NCBI GenBank assembly: GCA_002786855.1 | Contig: PCUU01000026.1 | Span: 55,698 to 119,697 of the forward strand | Source: Cytophagales bacterium CG12_big_fil_rev_8_21_14_0_65_40_12 | GTDB taxonomy: Bacteria > Bacteroidota > Bacteroidia > Cytophagales > Cyclobacteriaceae | DNA: 64,000 nucleotides | Direction: 5' to 3' | In this document: in pieces, positions 36,648 to 44,444 of the stretch | How positions within the stretch are numbered: the stretch's first letter is position 1 | How the letters are laid out: each line of letters opens with the position of its first letter | Program-made: the position numbers and the translations under genes | Notes under the pieces: model-generated | What the model was told of the DNA's origin: nothing | What the model saw: only the letters and a program-made list of their open reading frames with translations | Database searches by the model: none

Positions 36648-36998
36648 ATGAAAAACCAAATAGTGTATCTCAAGCATATTGAAGAGTGCATTACAAAAAT
36701 TATTAGATATACTTCTGAACTGACCCAAAATGAGTTTCTAGAAAATAGTTTGATTCAAGATGCAGTAATTAGAAACTTTGAAATCATCGGGGAGGCCACA
36801 AAAAAGCTCAATAGTGCGTTCAGATCAAAATATCCTAAAGTAGAATGGAAGAAAATTGCTGGAATGCGCGACAAACTTATTCATGACTACATTGGAGTAG
36901 ACTTGGGGGCCTTATGGGCGGTAGTCGAACAAATTATTCCAGATTTGAACGAGCAAATCAAAAGGATTATAAGAATAGAAGAAAACGAAAATGAATGA
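36648..36998 (+). CDS. HEPN-domain (DUF86/HepT-like) toxin
   Basis: [13 protein letters not shown] and [18 protein letters not shown] (RX4HxY); paired with upstream MNT gene. Confidence 0.9.
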   Translation: MKNQIVYLKHIEECITKIIRYTSELTQNEFLENSLIQDAVIRNFEIIGEATKKLNSAFRSKYPKVEWKKIAGMRDKLIHDYIGVDLGALWAVVEQIIPDLNEQIKRIIRIEENENE

Positions 36999-37221
36999 TA
37001 AAGCATCAGAACCACAACCAAACAACCCCCTGCACGGCATCAAATTGGCCGATATTGTGGAGTTTCTCGTGAAAAAATATGGTTGGGAAGAATTGGGGTC
37101 AAGAATTAATATCCGTTGTTTTACCACAGACCCTTCAGTAAAATCAAGCCTTACTTTTCTGCGCAAAACCCCTTGGGCAAGAGAAAAAGTCGAGCAACTG
37201 TATTTAAGAACTAAAAAGTAG
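36991..37221 (+). CDS. VF530 family DNA-binding protein (DUF2132)
   Basis: [62 protein letters not shown]; start overlaps HEPN stop by 8 nt. Confidence 0.9.
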   Translation: MNDKASEPQPNNPLHGIKLADIVEFLVKKYGWEELGSRINIRCFTTDPSVKSSLTFLRKTPWAREKVEQLYLRTKK

Positions 37222-37241
37222 GGTTTAAAGAATCCCCTTTA

Positions 37242-37281
37242 AATAAAAAACCAAATACCTCGCAGTACCTGGTTTTTTATT
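37242..37281. terminator. bidirectional terminator
   Basis: AATAAAAAACCA...TGGTTTTTTATT perfect 12-bp arms. Confidence 0.8.
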
Positions 37282-37305
37282 GCTCCAAAACTAGACCTAT
37301 AATTT

Positions 37306-38679
37306 CTAGTTATTCGTCATGGCATGAAGCAAATCATGTCTTGTAATAATGTGTACTTCGTTGGCTTTATCGCGAATCATTACTGCTGGATTGTCTTTGG
37401 TAATTACTGATGAAAGCACATCAAGCGTATTGTCGGGCGACACAAACTGAAAAGGCTTATCCATGATCTCGGAGACTGCCCTTTCTCTTACTGCTCCGTC
37501 ATCAATCATATGGGCCAGTAATTTTGAATCTACCAAGCTACCCACAAACTCGTTATTGTGCGTCACAGGCAATTGCGAAATCCCTTTTGCAGTCATTAAT
37601 TTAATAGCTTCACTTACGGTTGAATTTTGATCAATTGTAGTCAGTTTACCATTTCCATTATTTTTGAAAATATCAGCAGCAGTTTCGAAGGCCCTGTGCT
37701 CTACGAATCCACGGGCTCTCATCCATTCATCGTTGTATACCTTGCCCAAATATCTTGTACCATGGTCAGGTAGAATAATCACCATCACATCGTCTTCTTT
37801 CATGTTTTCTTTGGCCCATTCCAGCGCACCAGCCACTGCTGATCCGCAAGACCAACCACAAAATAACCCTTCTTCCCTAGAAAGTCTGCGGGTCATGATG
37901 GCGCCATCTTTATCGGTTACTTTTACAAAGTGATCGATCATGTCGAAGTTCACATTCTTAGGTAGAATGTCTTCACCGATTCCTTCAGTGAGGTAAGGGT
38001 AGATCTCCTTTTCATCGAAAATTCCAGTCTCCTTGTACTTTTTGAAAACTGAACCATAGGTGTCAATTCCTACCGAAACAACCTTTGGATTTTGTTCTTT
38101 TAGGTATTTAGCCGTTCCACACATCGAACCTCCAGTGCCAACTCCAGCTGCATAGTGTGTGATCTTACCTTCAGTATCTCTCCAAATTTCTGGGCCAGTA
38201 GTTTCGTAATGAGCCGCAGTATTCGACATATTATCATATTGATTCGGATAATAAGAATTAGGAATATCTGCATTCAATTTCTTAGCCACAGAATAGTAAG
38301 AGCGAGGATCGTCTGGCGATACGTTGGTTGGACAAACAATTACTTCGGCACCAACGGCACGTAAAATGTCCATCTTTTCTTGAGATTGCTTATCGGCCAA
38401 AGTAAAAATGCATTTGTAACCCTTGGCAATAGCGGCAAGCGCCAAACCCATTCCAGTATTACCAGAGGTTCCTTCGATAATTGTTCCTCCTGGCTTAATT
38501 AAGCCCGCCTTTTCAGCATCTTCGATCATCTTCACTGCCATTCTATCTTTCATAGAATTGCCTGGGTTAAAATATTCCACTTTGGCCAAAATAGTGCCTG
38601 GAATGCCCTTGGTTACAGAATTTAACTTTACTAAGGGCGTGTTGCCTATGGTTTCAATGATCGAATTGTAGTACTTCAT
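37306..38679 (-). CDS. PLP-dependent cystathionine beta-synthase with C-terminal CBS domains
   Basis: EYFNPGNSMKDRMAVKMIEDAEK; EGTSGNTGMGLALAA; GTGGSMCGTAKYL; two C-terminal CBS motifs. Confidence 0.93.
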   Translation of the reverse strand: MKYYNSIIETIGNTPLVKLNSVTKGIPGTILAKVEYFNPGNSMKDRMAVKMIEDAEKAGLIKPGGTIIEGTSGNTGMGLALAAIAKGYKCIFTLADKQSQEKMDILRAVGAEVIVCPTNVSPDDPRSYYSVAKKLNADIPNSYYPNQYDNMSNTAAHYETTGPEIWRDTEGKITHYAAGVGTGGSMCGTAKYLKEQNPKVVSVGIDTYGSVFKKYKETGIFDEKEIYPYLTEGIGEDILPKNVNFDMIDHFVKVTDKDGAIMTRRLSREEGLFCGWSCGSAVAGALEWAKENMKEDDVMVIILPDHGTRYLGKVYNDEWMRARGFVEHRAFETAADIFKNNGNGKLTTIDQNSTVSEAIKLMTAKGISQLPVTHNNEFVGSLVDSKLLAHMIDDGAVRERAVSEIMDKPFQFVSPDNTLDVLSSVITKDNPAVMIRDKANEVHIITRHDLLHAMTNN

Positions 38680-38842
38680 TTTTTAAAAAGTTTAGGCAAA
38701 ATTAATACTTCTATTTAGCAATACCGCAATCGATTGTTAATGCTTTATTAAACTTGTTGGTGATCGGACCATTTGGTTGGAACAACCTCGGTCATTGAGT
38801 CCAGAGGGCAGGGATTCTTCCCTACCTAGGTTGAACAGGAAT

Positions 38843-38871
38843 TGTAGAACAGTAGGCTTTCCATATCTTTG
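38843..38871 (+). promoter_or_regulatory. predicted promoter TTG-N18-TATCTTTG
   Basis: TTG 38843-38845, TATCTTTG 38864-38871, upstream of ATG 38893. Confidence 0.55.
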
Positions 38872-38892
38872 GATTCACATTTTCGATTTGCC

Positions 38893-39600
38893 ATGTCTGA
38901 AGGTCAGCCCAACTCAAAAAAGCCATCTAAAAAACATAAACCCCCTGGGCTCAAAATCCTTCATGAGGATCGGGATATTATTGTGGTGGACAAATCTGAA
39001 GGCCTTTTGACGATAAGCAACGATAAAATCAAAGACAAAACCGCCCATTATTTTCTCAATAATTATGTGCAAAAAGGAAATCCAAAATCCCGCGAGCGCA
39101 TTTTCATTGTCCATAGGCTGGATAGAGATACTTCAGGCGTTTTGGTTTTCGCAAGAAACGAGAATGCAAAGGCCTATTTGCAAGAAGAATGGGGGCAATT
39201 TAAGAAGAAGTACTATGCCGTAGTGCTTGGGAAACCACCAGAAACCGAAGGTGAAATCACTTCCTACTTGATGGAAAATGCTATGCACAGGATGTACTCC
39301 GTCCAAGACCCAAATAAGGGAAAGTTTGCCAAAACAGGTTACAAAGTACTTAAGACCACTGGTCGGTTCAGTTTATTGGAAATTGAATTGTTTACTGGTC
39401 GGAAAAACCAAATCCGTGTCCATATGGCCGATATTGGCTGCCCAATTGTAGGCGACAAAATGTATGGCAAAGACCCAAAAGCCAAAGGGCGTTTAGCGCT
39501 TCATGCCGCCACCTTGACGATTCTTCACCCCTATTCTAAAAAGGAAATGACTTTTGAAACGGGTTTCCCTAACGCATTCAAAACACTGGTAGATTTTTAG
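38893..39600 (+). CDS. RluA-family pseudouridine synthase
   Basis: IVHRLDRDTSGVLVFAR; TGRKNQIRVHMADIGCPIVGDKMYG; start MSEGQPNSKK. Confidence 0.94.
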   Translation: MSEGQPNSKKPSKKHKPPGLKILHEDRDIIVVDKSEGLLTISNDKIKDKTAHYFLNNYVQKGNPKSRERIFIVHRLDRDTSGVLVFARNENAKAYLQEEWGQFKKKYYAVVLGKPPETEGEITSYLMENAMHRMYSVQDPNKGKFAKTGYKVLKTTGRFSLLEIELFTGRKNQIRVHMADIGCPIVGDKMYGKDPKAKGRLALHAATLTILHPYSKKEMTFETGFPNAFKTLVDF

Positions 39601-39673
39601 ACAATCGTCTTGATCTCTTTAAATACGCTGGCTAAATAACTGAAAATCAGCAAAGCAGCTGCAATTACTTTCC

Positions 39674-40371
39674 TGTCGCAGGTTCTCCGAACCTGTGACC
39701 ATTTATTAAATAGGGACTCCGTCCCAATTAAACCAATTCAATGTTTACCAAACCCACTTCTCCAGCATATGCTCCTGCGCTTGAATAAACATAGTCTTCA
39801 GGACTAAAACATATACCCGCTCGCACTGGATTCATGTGGATATAATTGAGTCGTTCTTCAAACATGTTATTTCTATCTAGCGGAATAGGATGGTTTTCAT
39901 GTCTCCAAATCTTCATGTGAGTGTTGGAACTACTCATTTCTCCCTGGCTTTCAACAATCCAAAGCAGCCAATTCTTTCTACTTTCATGCTGATCTTGCTT
40001 CAAGGTCTCATAAATTACTTTGGCAGAATACCTCTTGAAATCTCTTATTACCGATGAGAGATTCTCGTTATTTCGAGTCCGAACGATCAAGTGAATGTGA
40101 TTTGACATGATTACATAAGCATGCACTATCAATCCTTTATTCTTGATACAAAAATTAAGGTTTTCAATAAGAATATCTCTGTAGCGCTGTCGATTGAAAA
40201 TGTCAATCCACTCTACGGATGTCATGGTAACGAAGTGTGGAATATCATTTTCAGAAAACCTGTAGGCGGTGCTCATTATTGAATATATCAACAAAGATTT
40301 TAAAACGTAATAGCTAAGCGGACAGAGTCCTTGAGATCATAGCAAGTCACAGGTTCGGAGAACCTGCGACA
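39674..40371. mobile_element. RAYT-REP element (~698 bp) with 26-bp perfect inverted terminal REP hairpins
   Basis: TGTCGCAGGTTCTCCGAACCTGTGAC at 39674-39699; exact reverse complement at 40346-40371; encloses a Y1 transposase gene. Confidence 0.85.
39728..40276 (-). CDS. REP-associated tyrosine transposase (RAYT / Y1_Tnp, TnpA_REP-like)
   Basis: HAYVIMSNHIHLIVRT (HUH motif), NYIHMNPVRAGI catalytic Tyr region; flanked by REPs; start MSTAYRFSEND. Confidence 0.92.
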   Translation of the reverse strand: MSTAYRFSENDIPHFVTMTSVEWIDIFNRQRYRDILIENLNFCIKNKGLIVHAYVIMSNHIHLIVRTRNNENLSSVIRDFKRYSAKVIYETLKQDQHESRKNWLLWIVESQGEMSSSNTHMKIWRHENHPIPLDRNNMFEERLNYIHMNPVRAGICFSPEDYVYSSAGAYAGEVGLVNIELV

Positions 40372-40403
40372 GTTGCCAAGTTCAGGGTAACTGCTTCACA
40401 ATA

Positions 40404-41771
40404 TTAATACTGGTTGTCTAGCGCAAATATCGGTTTGCGGTTCATCCATTTACCGCGAGTAAAATCTGGAATTTGTACAGGTTCACTGCCTTGGGCAATG
40501 GACTGTTCCGAAAGGCAAGTAATGGCCATCATCGTAGCGCCATCATACACATCAATTGGCATTGGTGTTTCTCTTTTAAGCGCTTCAACAAAAGCGTGTA
40601 AAACAAAAAAGTCCATACCACCATGACCAGCACCAGAAGCATCATTGCCGTATTTCACCCAAAGCGGATGATCGTATTGCTTCATATGTTCGGCATCGTT
40701 TTGCCAAGTATGTGGCTTGCTTTCACCTTCAATATAAAGAGAATCATTTATGTCCATCCAAAGCCCTTTAGTACCTTGAAATCTAAAACCTAAGGAGTAC
40801 GGTCTTGGTAAATTCGTATCGTGGTTAAGGGTGATGGTTTCTCCATTCACGGTTTTGATTAGGGTGGTTACCACATCGCCAAGTTTAAAATCAACTTTAG
40901 CATTTGGATGGTTTGGCCCTCCTTTTGGGTGATTTACCACATACTCATGCAAGCCCCTAGATTTGGAAGACATCGAAGTAAGGTACACCAAACGGTTACC
41001 TCTGTTGATGTCCGTAGCCGTCATTACTGGCCCTAGTCCATGAGTAGGATAAAGCTCAGCATTGCGATGCACCGAATGGTTCGTCCTCCATTTGGATTCG
41101 CTGTAGCCCTTCTCACCAAACTCAACCCCATCGCCATATGCGGAAAGACCGTCATTTAGTTTTACAGCCCTAAGGTCATGTTGATAACCACCTTCTAAAT
41201 GCACCATTTCCCCGAACATTCCTTTTCTGACAATATTCAAAACGGCCATCACATCTCTGCGGTAACACACATTCTCCATAAACATAAAAGGAACGCCTGT
41301 TCTTTCTTGGGCATCTACCAAATCCCAACACTCCTGAATATCGGTAGCTCCAGAAACTTCCATGGCCACTGCCTTGCCAGCTTCCATGGCCGCAACTCCC
41401 ATTGGAGTATGCCATAACCATGGCGTGGCAATGTACACAGCGTCCACATCTTCGCGGTTCAATAGTTCTTTGAAGGCATAGTCACCATCGGAATACAGCG
41501 CAGGCTTCTTTTGACCTGCTTTAGTTACCATCGCTTCGGCCTTGGCCAAAACAGCCTTATCTATATCGCACAATGCGGTTACTTGAATGTCAGATCTATT
41601 TAAAGCTACAGAAAGCTGGCTACGGCCTCTTTCTCCAGTACCAATAAAGGCCAATCGAATGGTAGTTTTCTTCTCTGAAGAGAAAAGCATGGCAGGCGAT
41701 AAAAATGGTAAAGCAGCGCCAAAAGTGGCTGTATTCTTAATGAAGCTTCTTCGCGAATTGTATATGGTCAT
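40404..41771 (-). CDS. Gfo/Idh/MocA family oxidoreductase, GH109-like, with Tat-type signal
   Basis: SRRSFIKNTATFGAALPFLSPAM; RLAFIGTGERGRSQL; GYQHDLRAVKLN; LYPTHGLGPV. Confidence 0.88.
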   Translation of the reverse strand: MTIYNSRRSFIKNTATFGAALPFLSPAMLFSSEKKTTIRLAFIGTGERGRSQLSVALNRSDIQVTALCDIDKAVLAKAEAMVTKAGQKKPALYSDGDYAFKELLNREDVDAVYIATPWLWHTPMGVAAMEAGKAVAMEVSGATDIQECWDLVDAQERTGVPFMFMENVCYRRDVMAVLNIVRKGMFGEMVHLEGGYQHDLRAVKLNDGLSAYGDGVEFGEKGYSESKWRTNHSVHRNAELYPTHGLGPVMTATDINRGNRLVYLTSMSSKSRGLHEYVVNHPKGGPNHPNAKVDFKLGDVVTTLIKTVNGETITLNHDTNLPRPYSLGFRFQGTKGLWMDINDSLYIEGESKPHTWQNDAEHMKQYDHPLWVKYGNDASGAGHGGMDFFVLHAFVEALKRETPMPIDVYDGATMMAITCLSEQSIAQGSEPVQIPDFTRGKWMNRKPIFALDNQY

Positions 41772-41960
41772 GTCGGTTTGATTTGTTGCGCATGAAGTTA
41801 AAAATTTTTCTTGATCGGCAAGAATTGCTAAGATTTTCATTCCCAAACAGTTGCCTTTCTTGCCATGTTAAGTTTACATTAATAATGGTCTTAAAGCTTG
41901 TTTCAGTTAATATTTTACTAACTTAAATCAAACGTTCTACTCATTACTTACCGATCTGAT

Positions 41961-43313
41961 ATGGCTAAAGCTAAAGTGCTAAGTGACAAGAAAATTTTCG
42001 TGCTAGACACCTCTGTGATACTTTTTGAGCACATCTCCATCATGAATTTCGAAGAGCATGATATTGGAATCCCAATCACCGTTTTAGAGGAATTAGACAC
42101 TTTCAAAAAAGGGAATGATACCAAGAATTTTGAAGCGCGTGAGTTCACTCGCCTCATTGATAAATTAGCCCAAGACCGATCGCTGCAAGACTGGATTCCT
42201 TTGAACGGAAAAACCCGAGGAAGCTTTAAGGTGGTAATGGAATCGGGCACTGCCAAAGGCGAAATAGATGCCAACGAGATTTTTGGTGAAGTCAAAAACG
42301 ATCACCGCATTTTGAATGCTGCCTTGCGCATGCGCGATGAAAATCCGGGAAGAAGTGTGATTCTCGTGAGCAAAGACATTAATCTTCGATTGAAGGCCAA
42401 ATCCGTAGGCCTGGCAGCTGAAGATTACGAAACTGGCAAAATCAAAAATGTGCAGTCCCTCAGAAAGGGAATGATCGAAATTGAAAAGGTAGATACCGAA
42501 TTGATCAATCATCTTTACGAAGATGGCACGATTAGCCCTAAAGAGGTTTTAAAGAGGAAAAAGGCGAACCCAAACCAATATTTCATTTTAAAAAGTGAAA
42601 AAAATTCGGTCTTGGCTTATTACAACTCGGTTGAAGATGCAATTGAAAAAGTAGACAAACGCCCTGTTTCTGGTATCAAACCACGGAATGCCGAACAAAC
42701 CTTCGCGATTCACGCCATCATGAATCCTGAAGTAAAGTTGGTGACTATCCAAGGCGTGGCGGGCACAGGAAAGACACTATTGACTTTGGCAGGTGCATTG
42801 GAGCAACGCAGAGAATTCAAGCAAATCTACTTGGCGCGCCCAATTGTTCCTTTGAGCAATAAGGACATTGGCTACTTACCGGGAGATATCAAATCAAAAT
42901 TGAACCCTTATATGGAGCCACTTTGGGACAACCTAAAGTTTATCCAAAACCAATACAACGAAGCTGACAAGGAGTTTAAGGCCATAACCGAGATGGTGAA
43001 CAAAGAAAAGCTGATGATTACGCCTTTGGCTTATATCCGTGGTAGAAGCTTATCGAACATCTTCTTTATTGTGGATGAAGCCCAAAACCTAACGCCCCAC
43101 GAAATCAAAACGATCATTACGAGGGCTGGAGAAAACACCAAAATCGTATTCACTGGTGATATCTATCAGATTGATACACCCTACCTCGATTCGCAATCGA
43201 ATGGACTTTCTTACTTGATTGATCGCGTAAAAGATCATCCATTGTACGCGCATATTACCCTAGAAAAAGGGGAGAGATCTGAGTTGGCCAATTTGGCGAA
43301 TGAGATGTTGTAG
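41961..43313 (+). CDS. PhoH family protein with N-terminal PIN domain
   Basis: VLDTSVILFEH PIN motif; IQGVAGTGKTLLTLAGAL Walker A; FIVDEAQNLTPHEIKTIITR. Confidence 0.95.
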   Translation: MAKAKVLSDKKIFVLDTSVILFEHISIMNFEEHDIGIPITVLEELDTFKKGNDTKNFEAREFTRLIDKLAQDRSLQDWIPLNGKTRGSFKVVMESGTAKGEIDANEIFGEVKNDHRILNAALRMRDENPGRSVILVSKDINLRLKAKSVGLAAEDYETGKIKNVQSLRKGMIEIEKVDTELINHLYEDGTISPKEVLKRKKANPNQYFILKSEKNSVLAYYNSVEDAIEKVDKRPVSGIKPRNAEQTFAIHAIMNPEVKLVTIQGVAGTGKTLLTLAGALEQRREFKQIYLARPIVPLSNKDIGYLPGDIKSKLNPYMEPLWDNLKFIQNQYNEADKEFKAITEMVNKEKLMITPLAYIRGRSLSNIFFIVDEAQNLTPHEIKTIITRAGENTKIVFTGDIYQIDTPYLDSQSNGLSYLIDRVKDHPLYAHITLEKGERSELANLANEML

Positions 43314-43325
43314 TCTTTAATATTA

Positions 43326-43742
43326 ATGATATGGCTTGATACGTGGGAATCTATTGAGGCTGCTCCAATAGATGAGTGGAGGAAGCCAGAGTTTGGTCAT
43401 GATGTTTTGATTAAATACTGTCCATTAGCTGAATTAATTAAAAATTTAGACCCAAAATCCACTAAGAAATCTCATTTTCTCCAGAGAAAAATTTATCCAG
43501 ACGGATTCAGCAAAGAGAAAATTAATCGAATCCTAAAGTTTATAGAGAATGATACACCATTATTACCACCACGAATAACACTTGATGGAAAGCTAGTAAA
43601 AATTGAAGATGGAAATCATCGAATGCACTGTGCCTCTTACTACGATGTGGCTTACATTCCCATTATAGTATCAACAGATGAGTATATAAAAAACCCTCAT
43701 CCATTTATTATTAGAGCTTTTTTAGAAAATTGTAACTTTTAA
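43326..43742 (+). CDS. hypothetical protein, possible ParB/sulfiredoxin-like fold
   Basis: LPPRITLDGKLVKIEDGNHRMHCASYYDVAYIPIIV resembles the ParB/Srx xDGxHR signature. Confidence 0.45.
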   Translation: MIWLDTWESIEAAPIDEWRKPEFGHDVLIKYCPLAELIKNLDPKSTKKSHFLQRKIYPDGFSKEKINRILKFIENDTPLLPPRITLDGKLVKIEDGNHRMHCASYYDVAYIPIIVSTDEYIKNPHPFIIRAFLENCNF

Positions 43743-43752
43743 GTTACCTTTG
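43732..43752. promoter_or_regulatory. operator-like palindrome overlapping a -7 box upstream of higBA
   Basis: GTAAC-TTTTAA-GTTAC (43732-43747) overlapping TACCTTTG (43745-43752). Confidence 0.55.
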
Positions 43753-43758
43753 CGCGTT

Positions 43759-44109
43759 ATGAAGATTAGAGAAGTAATAGCCTACAAGCATTATTTTGAA
43801 GATTTCTTGAAAGACCAACCCATCAAGGTTCAAAACAAGATTTTCAAAATAATTGAAGCTATTGAGACTCTAGAAAGAATTCCAAGTCAATACCTCAAGC
43901 ATCTTGAAAACACAGATGGCCTTTATGAAGCAAGGATTAAGCTTGCCTCTAACATATGGAGGGTGTTTTGCTTTTTTGACAAGGGGAAATTGGTGATACT
44001 ATTAAATGGTTTTCAAAAGAAAACTCAGAAAACACCTAAGAACGAAATTGACAAAGCTTTGCGACTGAAAGCAGACTATTACTTAGACAGAGATAAAAAT
44101 GGAAACTAA
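43759..44109 (+). CDS. RelE/HigB-like toxin (phage Gp49-like family)
   Basis: LENTDGLYEARIKLASNIWRVFCFFDKGKLVILLNGFQKKTQKTPKNEIDKALRLKADYY. Confidence 0.9.
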   Translation: MKIREVIAYKHYFEDFLKDQPIKVQNKIFKIIEAIETLERIPSQYLKHLENTDGLYEARIKLASNIWRVFCFFDKGKLVILLNGFQKKTQKTPKNEIDKALRLKADYYLDRDKNGN

Positions 44110-44389
44110 ATCATGGAAAACCATAAAGGATGAAGTTTATGGCCAAAAGGGAACGGTAAGAAGAGATGAATTAGAACGTGATTTTGAAGGATTTAAAATT
44201 GGTCTTTTATTACGAAAAGCTCGCGAAGACAAGCATTTGACTCAAGAGCAATTAGGGGATATCATCGATAAAAAGAGGACCTATATTTCCCGGGTTGAAA
44301 ATGACGGAAGCAATCTCACTCTTAAAACTCTCTACGAAATTGTAGAAAAAGGCTTAGGTGGAAAAGTAAAGATCAGTATTGAGCTTTGA
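44099..44389 (+). CDS. HigA-like antitoxin, XRE-family HTH
   Basis: LLLRKAREDKHLTQEQLGDIIDKKRTYISRVENDGSNLTLKTLYEI; overlaps toxin gene. Confidence 0.92.
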   Translation: METKSWKTIKDEVYGQKGTVRRDELERDFEGFKIGLLLRKAREDKHLTQEQLGDIIDKKRTYISRVENDGSNLTLKTLYEIVEKGLGGKVKISIEL

Positions 44390-44444
44390 ATGAGGCCTAA
44401 TTCGTAAGTATTTTTCATAAAACACCCGAGTTAATAAGCATTTT

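Noticed and set aside
39600-40404. Target-site duplication flanking the RAYT element
   Set aside because: Flanks (…ACTTTCC and GTTGCCA…) do not match; RAYT elements are not expected to generate TSDs.
41961-43313. PIN-PhoH as a toxin-antitoxin component
   Set aside because: PIN-PhoH ATPases are widespread chromosomal genes; nothing in the sequence indicates it forms a TA pair here.
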